DNA of 64,000 nucleotides from Chrysomallon squamiferum. Lineage: Eukaryota; Mollusca; Gastropoda; Neomphalida; Peltospiridae. Location of the stretch: NCBI GenBank assembly GCA_012295275.1, contig CM022667.1, forward strand, positions 7,922,538-7,986,537, given 5' to 3'. Shown one piece after another: positions 30,564 to 47,432 of the stretch. A program made the position numbers and the translations under genes. The first letter of the stretch is position 1. Each line of letters opens with the position of its first letter. The notes beneath the pieces were generated by a model. It made no database searches. It saw nothing but the letters and a program-made list of their open reading frames with translations, and was not told where the DNA came from.

Positions 30564-30825
30564 CAAACATACATAAATAGGAATTCGAATATGTACGTAT
30601 TATTCATTTTAAAAATCAAAATGTCTTTTAATGTACGTAACCATATTATACAGCACACGACACAAACAAATCTACACCAGTGCGTTCACTAAGTACGTAA
30701 CCATAAACAGACAGACTCATACAGCAGAACGGTTTTGCCGATCACGTTTTGTTCAAGATCAATAATTATCGATCACTTGCAGGCGGTATGCGGACGTGCA
30801 GAACTGCGTTCATGTGTTAATTTGC

Positions 30826-30833
30826 TGACGTCA
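30826..30833. promoter_or_regulatory. CRE palindrome in intron 1 of copy 6
   Basis: TGACGTCA, the full CREB/ATF site. Two ACAAGGTCAAATA direct repeats (nuclear-receptor-like half sites) follow within 65 bp. Confidence 0.35.
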
Positions 30834-31178
30834 CGTCTCCGAAATTTTGTGTTAGAACAAGGTCAAATACGTGTTACAACAAGGTCAAATAGTGACGTAA
30901 CACGGTAAGGTTTAATTAGTGATTTATTTGATGATATCTGATTACTCCAGAAAACAAAGAGTATTTTTATTGATTTCAGCGTAAGTAAGCTGTTAATAAA
31001 AGTCAACATAGATTACTATATAGATAATGAAGCAACATTTCTACTCGATATCAGTGTTTAATAGCAGTGAAGTAAATAACTAGTAAAATAAAAGTCTGTG
31101 GATCGGCGAGGTCTGATATTTATTTTATATTTTTATAGATAGAAAAGAAGAAAAGAATAGTAAATAATAAAAATAATA

Positions 31179-31179
<1 letters not shown>

Positions 31180-31209
<30 letters not shown>

Positions 31210-31210
31210 C
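31180..31210. repeat. (GAT)n microsatellite
   Basis: About ten units in intron 1 of copy 6. Confidence 0.9.
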
Positions 31211-31278
31211 GACAAAATACTTTTTAAAGTCTCATCGTTACCTTGATGGAGTTCGAAAGGGGAAAAAAATGTTTTTAA

Positions 31279-31485
<207 letters not shown>

Positions 31486-31676
31486 TAAACATATATTAAT
31501 CTCTTGGAGAAAATGATTATTAAAAATAGCAGAAAAAAACAAAGGAACAAAAACATCAAATATGTAATATTATTTGTACAGGGAAATAAATCTATTTATC
31601 ACGACTGACATTAATCAGATAATAAGTGTTAACATCTATAAAACTGTCACTTATTAATTTTTGTAATTTTGAATAA

Positions 31677-32087
<411 letters not shown>

Positions 32088-32448
32088 TAGATATAAAAGA
32101 TGTTGGGTTCATTTAAAAATACTCCTCACTATCAGTAACTTACAATATGTAATTAAGTTAGTGTGAAAAAATAAAAAAAATATATATATATACAGTACCA
32201 TAGGATGAACAAAAAAATCAAAAAACAAAAAACAGGACGGATGAAGAACAAATACCACTAGTTAAATAAGACTTTCATAGATTTGATTTACATAGATTTC
32301 CTTTGTTATAGAGCAAATCAAAAGTAGTTACCTGTAAATTTAGCTAATAAAATCATTAATCGTACTTTAGGTACAAGATAAAAAAAAAATAATTTTTATA
32401 TTATAAATTACTAAAATAACACTTTCTTTCAGGTGTCAGACACAGTAG

Positions 32449-33249
<801 letters not shown>

Positions 33250-33360
33250 TAGATATAAACATCTGAATCATGACAAACATTTCTTTTTTTAATTTTATAT
33301 ATTACTTTAATTTAACACTTCATATTCATTTTTATTTTCTGTACGATACTAAAATCGGAC

Positions 33361-33366
33361 AATAAA
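33361..33366 (+). other. Poly(A) signal of beta-tubulin copy 6
   Basis: AATAAA 109 nt after the stop. Confidence 0.6.
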
Positions 33367-33399
33367 GACATAAATTTCATAACAATTTTGAAGAGTTTT

Positions 33400-36097
33400 A
33401 TTTGCAAATATTCTTAATCTATAGATTTTGTCTTGATCTTTCTTCTGTGTATAAGTTACATAACATGGCGCAGTATGAACAGAGAAAATGTTTTCTGTTT
33501 GAGTTCATTGACTTTATTTCAAGTACTTTTTCCCTTTTATCACATCTACTTTAACAACATATTCTGTATTATTTTCATTATTATTATTTTTATTATTATT
33601 ATTATTATTATTATTAATTGGTTTGGTTATGATTCACAGAATGTTCTGAATTTGAATAGATTTTCTGGAAAGACAATGTTTACATTTAGCAGTATTATGG
33701 TGGAAAAAACAAAAACTTAAAACAATTACAAGTTGGTTAGATATTTCTTGAATACCCACTAGAAATCAGATGACTTAACCAAAACCTTCTATTATCACAT
33801 TATAGTTTGACATCTTTTTCTTACAGAAGCCGACAAATTTAAGACCTGTGACAGTGAAAACACTATCAGGGTTGAAAAAAAAAAAAAAAAAAAACCTATA
33901 AGGCGACACTAGCATTCTAAATAATTACACCATTCGGTAGAATCAACTCAGTACATATTTTTAACCATAACACTCGTCGTACCCCTAGTTTACACTAGTT
34001 CGCAGTAGTTCAGCTAGTCACACTAGTTTCGCTATTCACAATAAGTAAAACAGTTGGTCTTTTATCACATATTTGTTTTAATTCTCCATGTTTCCATCAC
34101 ATTTAATTTGTTTTATTTTATTGTAACAGCTGACATAACATTAAATATTTTTATTTATTTATTTTATTTCATTGAAATTTTACTGCTCTATCGACCAGCT
34201 GACGTAGTAGAATGTAAAATCAATATCCAGAACTGAAACCAAATACTTACCTTGCTCGGAACTTTGTCACGTGACTTTTAACAACAGATCCCCAGAATGA
34301 CCTTAGTAAACACTTCATTCTATACGTTGTTACTTAGATTTGTGTGAAAAGCAAACAATGTGGGCCAGAGAGGGGATATTACACAAAGACACTGTTACAA
34401 TTTATCACAAAACAGTACTTGAATGTTCAGTATACGCTGACGAAAATAAGAAAGACTGTGTTACTATGGGTACCTTCCTAAACAGACTTTGCTGACATAA
34501 ATAAACACTTCTACGGAATCATATTAATCCGCGCTAACAAACGAATAATATATTTTTCTTTCTATTATGATCTGCTTGGAATTCAAAATACAAACCTGTG
34601 CTTGGTTTCCACAGAATAAACACTTTGCTACGCAAGGGAAACTACATACATGTACACATACACACATACATAGATATAGGCATACATCTCTACACGTGAA
34701 ACACTAACAGTAACTATAGAAACTGAAGTGTTTTACAACTCGTAAAACTGTACGAAACTAGTTGTTTGATATGGCTGCCTCATTACTTGTACAATTACGA
34801 TTTGTTTCATTATTAGTTTGGTTGACTGTTTTGTTTGTCTATCTGTCTGTTTGTCTGTTGATTTTTTTGTTTTTTGTTTTTTTTGGTTAGTTTCTTTCTT
34901 TCTTAGTTTGTTCGTCGCATTAAACCTCGAACCCAAATTGTGCCTCATAAAGGATTTATATTCTTAATCCGAAATCCCCAGTGACACTTCGGAAACAGTT
35001 TATTGTATATGTAAAATATTCACTAAATTATTTTACATATAAACTTTAGCTAATACACACGAACATAATTATACGTATGATGATTCATGAAAACAAACAA
35101 TGAAAGACAAATAAATAAACAATATATTATTTGTTTTATATATATTTTGTTATTAATTTATATACATTATATATGTGTGTGTGTGTGTCATTTAATTTAA
35201 AAATGTAGATAAGATAAATATATAAATAAGATATTAGGTATTGATTTTGACAGAAATTTAGATTCAAATAAAATACTAGAATATTACATTAGGTTGAAAT
35301 GTTTTGACTTACAAAAAGGTAATAAACATAAATAAAATAGTTGATATGAAAATATAATTATACATAATACCGTAATTATTAGTATGGACTCTCTATAGAT
35401 TTGTAGTTTATAAACCTGAAGCAGTGATAAAAGAAATCAAATAATTATGTAGTTGGGTGGAGGGATGGTTGAAATCTCGGATTTTTGTGAGTTTTTATGT
35501 AGTTTTTAAATGTCCTCTATCAAAGCTCACAAAGAAGTGTTTAACCTCTTATTTCAGTTTTGTTAGTCATCATCGGAACATTGCTAAATAAAGGGCTAGG
35601 GGGGCTTTGAAATTCTTATAGTCTGAATTGCTGGTGTAAAGGAATTAGACGAGTAAATTAAAATATCTGTGAATCCTAGAGGCCATTGCAATACTGTAAA
35701 ATTCTATTTCCACGTGATGGAGTGTCCATTATGAAATGTGAATGAAAATAAAATCTCTTGTTTTTTTTTATTTATTTTTTTATTTTTTATTTTTTTTTAT
35801 TATTATGTAATGCTACAACATATTAAACAAGGAACCGGCATTTACCAAATGCATAGTGCCCATCAATTTTCCTAACGTTATAAATCCATGACGTCATTTG
35901 TCGTTTAACCTGTCTTTCAGGTAATTAGTAACCAGAAAATAATAGATATATGACTGGCATCTTTATATCATTTTTAACTACGCATATTTTTTATTTAATT
36001 TCTCCTTCATTAAATTCTGTTATTCAAATTTTGCCGAGTACTTTATTCTACTCTGAGCACACCCGAATTTTTACGCGTTTTCAGATGCATCCGCTGT
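33400..36097. other. Intergenic spacer between tubulin copies 6 and 7
   Basis: About 2.7 kb with no supported gene. It has scattered ATT and T-rich tracts and a TGACGTCA palindrome at 35889. Confidence 0.6.
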
Positions 36098-36118
36098 CAC
36101 GTGATCGAAACGACCAAT
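36098..36118 (+). promoter_or_regulatory. E-box and CCAAT box of beta-tubulin copy 7
   Basis: CACGTG at 36098 and GACCAATCAAA with CCAAT at 36114, 124 bp before the start codon. A weak TATA-like TTTAAATATAAA lies near 36152. Confidence 0.45.
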
Positions 36119-36237
36119 CAAAATTTGTTTTTTTGTTACGTAAACGTTTGTTTTAAATATAAACAAACGGTTTACTGTTAAGTTAAAACAGATCGCAGTT
36201 TCGTAGCTACTAGACGTTAGTCGCATTTCTGTCAAAC

Positions 36238-39185
<2,948 letters not shown>

Positions 39186-39481
39186 TTTTCTAATGAAACC
39201 TCATTTACAATGGATTCGAAAACTGATAAAACAGAAATATAAAAAAAAATAAAAATTCGAAACAAATCTAAAGAGAAACAAACGAATTAAGATCTAATTG
39301 TAGCCATGAAACTGTGATTTTTGAAAACTATTCTATTTACAATTTTTTGCGATTTTACAAGCAGTATATTTTTTATTATTATCACTTTAGATTCATCTAC
39401 AAATTATACAAATGCTACTTGTTTTTATTGCATGCTACAGTAAAAATATTATATATTTCTTAGATATCATTTTAAATGGGA

Positions 39482-39487
39482 AATAAA
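39482..39487 (+). other. Poly(A) signal of beta-tubulin copy 7
   Basis: AATAAA 297 nt after the stop, followed by a TTGTTCTTTG stretch. Confidence 0.65.
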
Positions 39488-39499
39488 AATTTTAACAAA

Positions 39500-40324
39500 T
39501 TGTACTTAAATATTTGTTCTTTGTTTTCTTTCTTTTTCTTTCTATGTGTGTATCTGTTTGCGTTTGTGTAATGTTGACCATAAATTACTCCTGTTTTCGA
39601 AGTAACGTAGATTAATTTTGAAGTAACATTCATGTATTAGACTATGTTGGAGTAACAATCATATTAACTGAGAATTGTAAATTTCATATTGGAATAATGT
39701 AATTAGCAAAATCAAGAACGATAATACTTCTCTCTTTTTTGTTGATCTGATGATATAAGCCCTCTTTCATTATATCTTGTTCCATATAATACATTTTTAT
39801 TACTTAACTTTAATAGATGGACAATACTTTGAAAAAAAAAAAAAAAAAAAGGTTCGAAAAGTTTTCTAGCTGGGGAAAAAAATAAATATAAATTAATTAA
39901 ATTAATGTAAAAAAAAAAAAAAAATGAAACAAAACGATGGACTCGTAAATATTTATATTCCCCAGGTTCACCTACCTGAAAACATTTGAATCGCTAATAT
40001 AAATATATTCTTGCAAAAATTACACATTTTACAGTAGATAAGGCTTACACCGGTACCTGGCGAAATGATGCGCTGGAGATCAAATATCAGTGTCTTACAG
40101 CGCGCGCGGTTTTCTTTCTTGTTTACTTCTGCTTAAAGAGTCTTTACAGCTTTCTTGTTCAAACGTTGTAAACGTCTGTTCAAACCAAACGTCACACTCA
40201 GTTTCACTTATTACCGGTCACTACTGAAGTTAGCACCAAGTTTAGCTACAGGAAGAATTAATTAATGTCCTATCCGTCGTGAGCCGAAGAGATCACGTGA
40301 CCAGTTCCAGGCGGCCTCATTGAG
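39500..40324. other. Intergenic region between the tubulin array and the GT31 gene
   Basis: No gene is seen. It has A-rich tracts near 39830-39925 and a GC-richer patch at 40060-40330 that is probably the promoter of the next gene. Confidence 0.55.
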
Positions 40325-42299
40325 ATGATGCTATGGTAAGTTTAAGAAGTTCTGTCTCGTTTGTATCGCATGCAGTTCGTAAAGCTTGTCAGTTTGGCTG
40401 CTGGCAGGCAGTGACGGTTAAGGATAACTAGACGCTCGTTTTGTTTACACCGTCCTGGTTTCTCACTCTAAGAAAATGCGGTATCGAAGTGAAAAATCAG
40501 CTATAACATCAGCTAATATTTCAATATTTACAAAAATTAAAAATAAAATATAAAATGTTTATGTACAGTTCCACTGGCAGAAGTTTTTAACTTTTTTGTA
40601 TCTGTGAATTCACGTAACTTTTTGTTTGAAATTCAAAGCAGGCTCAACATTTTTTCTTTTTGTCATAATTCTGTTCGCGAATGTAAGATATTACTATGTT
40701 TATTATGACTACTGCTGCCTTTATTACTACTACAGTTACAGCTATTTAAAGTAGGGACTAGATATATACATACTACAATAGTTCTATACGTACTAGTAGT
40801 ATTTCAGTACTACTACTACTACTACTTTAACATATAAACACCTAACAAAACCATCACCACTACGGTTACTACTATTACTACATTCATACACCAATATCAC
40901 ATGTTACTACTACTGTTATTATTATTGCTACTATTACAATACCTTAACATCACCACCACTACAGCTACTGCGACAACTATAGCAGCAACTACTATTATAT
41001 CGACTATACGAATATTAATTAGAACTACCAATAAACACAGACTAAAAATAATGAACGAATTATATATTTATTTACTATCTATTTTGTAATTTCTAACATG
41101 TTACACATTTAATTTCTAGATTGTATACTTTTTTCTGTCTTTCTTTGTTTTTCTCTCTCTACAACAGTGGCGTTTTATTCAAGAGAAGACAACTCCATTA
41201 TCGTAACTTAAGAATTGTTCTCGGTGTATTGGGTGTGACTGGAATACTTCTAGGATATCAGTATAGTTCGATGTTTCGTCAGCTGCACAAAAATAATTTG
41301 AATCACGTGATGAGAACAGATTTCCCATGGGGACCGGTTCCTCATGATTTAACATCTGTCAGTCGGTCAGTGGAATCGGTCCAGAATGCATCAGTAATAG
41401 CTCACAGCCTGAAATTCCACTGGGAAGGAGAGTCAGTTCTAGAACTGGATAAACTTAACCCCAAATTCACTCTAGTGAATCGATTTGAAAGGCCTTACGT
41501 CATTGAACCGCGTGACATCTGCAATAGTTCGCCATTTCTGATCATTCTAGTTTTTTCCGTGCACAGTCACGGAAATATCCGAGATGTTATCAGAAGAACA
41601 TGGGGCAGCGTCGCTCGCGGCAAAATGTGGCCCGGGAGTCCGATCAACGTCGACGTGAAACTGATTTTTCTCTTCGGCCGACCGCCGTCTCCAGAAATGG
41701 AATACATAGTGAAAATGGAGAGCAAAACTTTCAAGGACATTCTGCAGGGCGACTTTCCAGATGTGTATAACAATCTCTCACTCAAGTCCTTAATGGGTTT
41801 GCGTTTTCTACTGCAGTACTGCTCTGACGTCGACTACGTCATGAAAGCAGACGAAGACACGTTCACTAACATCCCCGTGCTCGTCCAGTTTTTGCAGCTT
41901 CACGTGCCCTCGCGTGCAGTCATTGGTCACATCTACAGCATGGGCTCGAGGGTTCACCGCCTCGGTAAGTGGAGGGTGGATAACTCCGTGTACCCGATGC
42001 AGGAGTACCCAAGATACGCCGCAGGTAACACGTACGTTCTGTCTGCCGATCTTCTGTCGTGTCTAGTGAACGCCTCCCACTACATTCCCTACATGCCCAT
42101 AGAGGACGTCCTCGTCACCGGAATTGCCGCAGCCATGTGTAGCGCACGTCACATGCACGTGAGCGGATTTACCTACTGGAGCGAGACAGCGCCCTCTGTT
42201 TGTGACATCGTGCGTGGAAGACAAATAACTGCCAACAGAGTGAGAGCAGACATGGCTCTGGATGTGTGGAAAAGTATTTCAGGATATCCTTGTGAATAA
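40325..42299 (+). CDS. GT31 beta-1,3-glycosyltransferase (B3GALT/B3GNT-like)
   Basis: Golgi type II membrane enzyme expected to transfer galactose or N-acetylglucosamine in beta-1,3 linkage. Proposed exons: 40325-40335 and 41168-42299. The first contributes ATG ATG CTA TG before a perfect GTAAGT donor. The second begins after TCTCTCTACAACAG. The join is in frame and gives 380 residues. A short basic tail (KRRQLHYRNLR) precedes one membrane segment at about 20-36. GT31 motifs in order: RDVIRRTWG (142-150), the metal-binding DED in KADEDTF (231-236), YPRYAAGNTYVLS (284-296) and EDV (316-318). Possible N-glycosylation sites are present. If the intron is not used, an upstream in-frame ATG at 41121 would give 392 residues, but that N-terminus is the polypyrimidine tract itself. 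AATAAA overlaps the stop codon. Acceptor specificity cannot be told. Confidence 0.88.
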
Positions 42300-42339
42300 A
42301 ATATTCTTTTAACAAAGTGTTAAATATCTCCTTAACAGT

Positions 42340-42360
42340 CTCTCTGTCTCTCTGTCTCTG

Positions 42361-42418
<58 letters not shown>

Positions 42419-42444
42419 CCTCTCTCCCTCCCTCCTCCCTCCCT

Positions 42445-42485
<41 letters not shown>

Positions 42486-42493
42486 CACACACA
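42340..42493. repeat. TC-rich compound microsatellite
   Basis: TCTCTG, TC and CCTCCC units just after the GT31 stop. They probably lie in its 3' UTR or flank. Confidence 0.95.
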
Positions 42494-43156
42494 CGTGTAT
42501 ATATAATCTCCTGACAACTGATTATGTAGCATATGGAATGATAATGGCAGTTTTCATACTTAATATGATTTTACAAAAAAAAAAATATCCTTTAAAGGAT
42601 CCTTTATATCCATCAATCCATACATAATACATCAGTTTAGCACTGGCTAGAACGGGCAAATAGGAAAGCAGAAATGTTTGTTTAACGTCAGTCTACTCTT
42701 TTTCAATAAGCAGCAAGACATTTTTATATGCTTCACCCTCCCACAAACAGGAAAACGGTATATTGTATGGAAATTGACTAAATGAAAAGAGGATGATAAT
42801 GATAATGATACTGGTATTGTAAACAAAATGATAACAACAACACATATTAGTTTATTAATTTGGTACATAGTGTTTATTTTTGTTTATCCAGTTTAACTAA
42901 GTTTTCACTCAGCAATCCAAGTAACAATGTTGACCAATTGTTTTTTTTTTATTGTTTTTTTTTTATTGTTTCGATATTGTAAACAAACACTAATGTTTTA
43001 TTTGCCGGACTTGTTTAATTATTTAATTATGTATACAGTGTTTTCAAAGTCTGCCAGAGATGTGTGGAATTTATAAATATGATGCAGGTTTTTTTAATCA
43101 CATTTCTTTGACAGTCCTTTCATTACCAGTCATTTCGCGACAGATGAAACTGAGCG
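42494..43156. other. Spacer between convergent glycosyltransferase genes
   Basis: No gene is seen. A minus-strand AATAAA (TTTATT at 42997-43002) lies 155 nt after the fucosyltransferase stop. Confidence 0.6.
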
Positions 43157-44215
43157 TCACACTGCGATCCAGTTCGGGTATCGGTAGTCTGACAATGTTA
43201 GAATGGAAGCCAGATGGGATCCTCGTCTCGGGTAGTCCTTTAAGTAGACTACATTACCCCCCGCCAACCATGCCCCCCACCAGCCAAAACTGCCCCCTGT
43301 TATCACACTATGGTTGCAGTTTGCTAACAACGCCATGTCGATCTCCGGGGAGTTGACGTCTTCAGCGAAAACCACGTCCTTGTACTTCTTCAGCGTCTTC
43401 CTGCTCCATTTCATGTCGTCCGACACGATCAGGAACTTTATTTTTGAATATTTACTTTTGTAATACTTTATTGCGTTTTCGAAAAATGTTTCGTTTGCAA
43501 CACTGTAGCCGTAGTCGACGTACTCTTTCTTACTGATCATGTCGCCACGTCTGACGTGAACGCCCACTAACTGGAAGTCGCTCCTCTTCGCGTGTCCCGT
43601 GAGACGCTGGATCTGCTCCGCGACGACTCGCAGGACGTCGCGTTTGAACACAAACTGCCTTCTGATTTCTCCCTCCGCGTGCGCGAAGTACTTCCACGAC
43701 TGAAAATAACCGTAAAGATAAATGCTCTTCTTGGAACCGAACTTCATAACTTCTGGCTCGAATGTGCATCCTTTTTTCTCGTAATACCACATGTCGACGT
43801 CCCTGTTGAGTTTGGAACGTTCTGCATCCAGTCTGAACACCGAATCGATCCTTAGGTCGCGTGGTATTACAACTCTAAGTGAATTTTTTTGTGCTATGCC
43901 GTACAAAGATGCAAACTGGAACATCAAATTTCCCAAACGTCCGCGAAAAAAAATACTCACAAAATGAGATGGTTTGCTTTTTGTGGTGTGGTTCCTTACA
44001 TCTGCAGATTGTTTTAATTCTGTCGTCGATGTTTTATCTACATCTTCTCCACTATCTGATATCGGTATTTTTTTAAATCCCAACAGGGACAGAGTTGTAA
44101 ATAACATGAACACCAGATACGAAATGCTGAGAAAAAAACACAGCGGGAATAATCGTCTCAAAACCGTGTCTGAAAGAAAAGAAACATAAATAACAAAAAA
44201 TATCGAAACAGACAA
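43157..44215 (-). CDS. GT11 alpha-1,2-fucosyltransferase-like protein
   Basis: Predicted Golgi type II enzyme using GDP-fucose to add fucose in alpha-1,2 linkage, as in the FUT1/FUT2 family. The open frame gives 352 residues from the ATG at 44215. One membrane segment lies at about 22-47. The GT11 motifs are all present: GRLGNLMFQFASL (92-104), the donor-binding HVRRGD (220-225) and TGGSFGWWGAWLAGG (306-320). The frame contains a good acceptor (TTCTTTTCTTTCAG) ending at 44170. The true first exon may therefore lie upstream and the coding exon here may end at 44169. I list the ATG-started frame as the minimal model. It converges on the GT31 gene with about 860 bp between the stops. Confidence 0.87.
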   Translation of the reverse strand: MSVSIFFVIYVSFLSDTVLRRLFPLCFFLSISYLVFMLFTTLSLLGFKKIPISDSGEDVDKTSTTELKQSADVRNHTTKSKPSHFVSIFFRGRLGNLMFQFASLYGIAQKNSLRVVIPRDLRIDSVFRLDAERSKLNRDVDMWYYEKKGCTFEPEVMKFGSKKSIYLYGYFQSWKYFAHAEGEIRRQFVFKRDVLRVVAEQIQRLTGHAKRSDFQLVGVHVRRGDMISKKEYVDYGYSVANETFFENAIKYYKSKYSKIKFLIVSDDMKWSRKTLKKYKDVVFAEDVNSPEIDMALLANCNHSVITGGSFGWWGAWLAGGNVVYLKDYPRRGSHLASILTLSDYRYPNWIAV

Positions 44216-44333
44216 TTTTATAATGGGCCGAAGACAGTTTTAATTTTAAAAAGATATAAATTAAATATTGATAATTCTTAAACATCTATTGTTAAATTAA
44301 TAGTTTTATAATCCACGCCCTCATTTTATTTTA

Positions 44334-44334
44334 A

Positions 44335-44367
<33 letters not shown>

Positions 44368-44369
44368 AT
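44334..44369. repeat. (TA)n and poly(T) tract
   Basis: Nine or ten TA units followed by T. Confidence 0.9.
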
Positions 44370-44845
44370 AATTTAAATTAACATTATTAATAAATAAAAA
44401 AAAAAAACATTAATCTATAAACAGCCGACATCAGCTTGATAACTAGATTAGTGGAGTGGACTAGAAAGCGACATAAACCAGAGACTGGTTTTTTGAGGAC
44501 TGTGTTGTTGCATTGTAGCAGCTATCAGATAAATGATGACTTAAACGAAATTGTGCTCTTCCCGCTATATCACATTAAAATGAATATTTTGATATTCTGA
44601 TGTGCGGCATTCAGATACAACTCCCTCTCGTCATCTTTTCATTTGTGTACAACATAATGTGTACAGTGTGCATGTAGTAGTTGAAAACGTTTAGCGATTC
44701 CGACTAAACCACTACTACTACTACAACAGCCACTACAGTTCTCTTATAAACATTTGTATAAAAGTACATATCAAAAGCAGTAACGTTTCTTTGCTACTGT
44801 TTAAATCGATAGTCTTTATTTCTTTTTTACTTTCTTTATTTTTCT

Positions 44846-44889
<44 letters not shown>

Positions 44890-44890
44890 C
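44846..44890. repeat. Poly(T) tract
   Basis: T runs interrupted by single C. Confidence 0.9.
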
Positions 44891-45407
44891 TCTTCAAAAA
44901 TAATTTAAAATTCCTATTAACCTGGTCTTATCATCATTTTCATAGTTCAAACTCAACTGGAGATCTTCGTTTTCGTCAAACTTTTCATCCAGCCTAAGAA
45001 AAAAAAAAAAAAATGATTTTTTTATTTTATGTAAATTCTCACACTATTAATATTCATAATCTACAATTATGTGCCTTCGTGTTTATGGTTCAATACCATA
45101 TAATGAAAAATAAAATAATAGTAATTAAAAATGAACTAGAATACACTGTCGCCATACGATGGATTATTATTTTTCAATTACTGAAAGGTATATTTTTAGT
45201 CGACTCTCCCATTGATGGCGGGGGAAAAATGCGACAATGTTTACAAGAAATAATGTTTCTAAGACTGCATATTGTCATTTAGCTTTTAAAATATTCAGCT
45301 GTCATCCATTTTAGCAGTCTGAATATCACAGATATAATAATAGCAGTAACAGCAATAATAAAAATGATGATAGTAACAACAACAACAAAAAGAGCAATAA
45401 TAGTAAT

Positions 45408-45408
<1 letters not shown>

Positions 45409-45453
<45 letters not shown>
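45409..45453. repeat. (AAT)n microsatellite
   Basis: About 15 units. Confidence 0.95.
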
Positions 45454-45457
<4 letters not shown>

Positions 45458-46169
45458 TTACGATGAAAAGAACAAAAAATACTGGGGGGTTTTTTTGTTT
45501 TCTTTTTAATCGTGATAAAATTTTCTTTCCCTGTAAAGATTTAGTTACATTAATCAGTGTCTGGGATTTGGTTTTATAAAGCTAGTTTAGAAGGGGAACG
45601 GACTCAAGAACGTTTTAAAATTATCTACCTGTTGTTGTTGATTCCAGGTAAATCCCAAAACAGGCGTTTGTAAAAACTCCAAACTTTTAAAGAATTAATA
45701 CCACACAAACAAACGAACCTTTTCTGTGACGCTGAAAAAAATCAAAAACACAAGTTAACACATACAGCTTGAATGTGTACTTAACTGAACAGCATACTAG
45801 ATGAAATATCGTTCATTCGTATTGTAATTGGATCGTGACAACTTCGCATATTTTTATTTTCTTTGCTGTCGTCCTAACACTAGGTTTTGTTAGGTTGCTT
45901 AGCCATATATAACATAAGAACACTATTCACGCAAGCGAATGTGATAGCTTATGACCGAACACTATAGTTGGGTGTTAACGCTCAACATTTGTTACGTATA
46001 CTACTAAACAAAAGAAATTCAGATGTAATCCGTTGGCTGGTTTATTTTACTTTATATTATTACATTTTTATTTATCAATCTTTTTGGTTTGTGTATTGAC
46101 GATTAATCAAAAGCCATGACACTACATAATATAAATGTCTGAACAGAACTTTACAAAACATTTTTAAAA

Positions 46170-46190
46170 ACACACACACACACACACACA

Positions 46191-46271
<81 letters not shown>
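46170..46271. repeat. (AC)n(TC)n compound microsatellite
   Basis: About 12 AC units, then about 39 TC units. Confidence 0.97.
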
Positions 46272-46274
<3 letters not shown>

Positions 46275-46935
46275 TGGGATTGGTTGCACGGGTAGGTGTT
46301 CGCTCAACCAGCTATTGTGAGAATCTGAAATATTGCTGCAGGCTTTGTCACCGTACTCTGTTGAAAAGAACAGTGTGTTCAGTGCACGTTATTTCATAAC
46401 CAAACTTTACAGAGATCATTCGAAAGCGCATTTGTTGGGGTTTATAACTCAAATCATAATAGCACTTGGGCCTGGGTCATTCAGCCTGTGAATGATGATG
46501 TGTTTCTCACAGGGGACTCAAACGTTGAATGCTGATACCGATTGTTTTGTTTCCACTGATTATCGTATTTTGGTTGGGTTTAAGGGTGGACGCTTTAGTA
46601 GACGAATTTTGGTGGAGTGAGAGATAATGTTATGATGTCATTTCCGGGGTTTCTGAGTGAGAGAATATCTGCGCCGTGTAGCTATTTGTTCAGCTAATTA
46701 TTGTAGGAATCTGAAATCATGTTGTTCTCTCGTCTTCTGTTATTATGAATCATGAGACTTTCGAACTATTATATGACAGCTATTTCCACTTTAACACTTA
46801 TTTTTTTTTTTTTTTTTTTTTTGCATGCAAGTACATTCCAGATTTTCTTTTTCTTTATTACAGTGCTGAAATTCGCGGCAAAATCTGTCAAATTATATTT
46901 TCTGATTTATGAATTCTAATTAGTTGAACTGATGA

Positions 46936-47208
46936 AATAAGTTCTTCAAAGACGAAGTCTGCAGCCGTCTCCCACGATGTGAACGCATCGTACTGGAATA
47001 CAGAGTTTCACCCGAGGACGTTTACCTGCGTCAACAGTCAGTTTCAAACACGTGGGCAATCACTGCAGCACAGGCCCGCATAGTCTGGCAAGAACAATTC
47101 TCTGACGATCTGGCAAATTTCAAATTTCAAATTCCACTTCGCCAAATGGAAAACAGCCGTCAAACAGTTTGGACCGATGTCACCTACGGTGATCATAATA
47201 ATTTGTGA
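46936..47208 (+). other. Unassigned open frame without ATG start
   Basis: 90 codons open between in-frame TGA at 46933 and TGA at 47206. Base composition is much more balanced than in the flanks. It encodes segments such as RVSPEDVYLRQQ and ARIVWQEQFSDDLANF. The only Met is late. The minus strand is also open over part of it. It could be an internal or terminal exon, a decayed transposon or retrocopy piece, or chance. I do not recognise it. Confidence 0.3.
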
Positions 47209-47220
47209 AATGCATCTGTC

Positions 47221-47223
47221 TAC

Positions 47224-47259
<36 letters not shown>

Positions 47260-47260
47260 A
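47221..47260. repeat. (CTAT)n microsatellite
   Basis: About nine tetramer units directly after the unassigned open frame. Confidence 0.95.
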
Positions 47261-47404
47261 TGTATGAAGTATAATTCAGTCGAGATGCACTGGTCGGAAT
47301 GAGAAATAAGTGTATTTATATACCTGTGGATAAAGCGAGTTTCCTCTCTGATTATCACCAGAATTCTCAGCCAGACTAGAAATGTGCTGAGTGTTTTATT
47401 AAAT

Positions 47405-47432
47405 AATATATATATATATATATATATATAAT
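47405..47432. repeat. (TA)n repeat
   Basis: About 13 TA units. Confidence 0.9.

Noticed and set aside
42169-42494. Minus-strand Arg-Glu repeat open frames
   Set aside because: Translation of the TC/CCT microsatellite after the GT31 gene.
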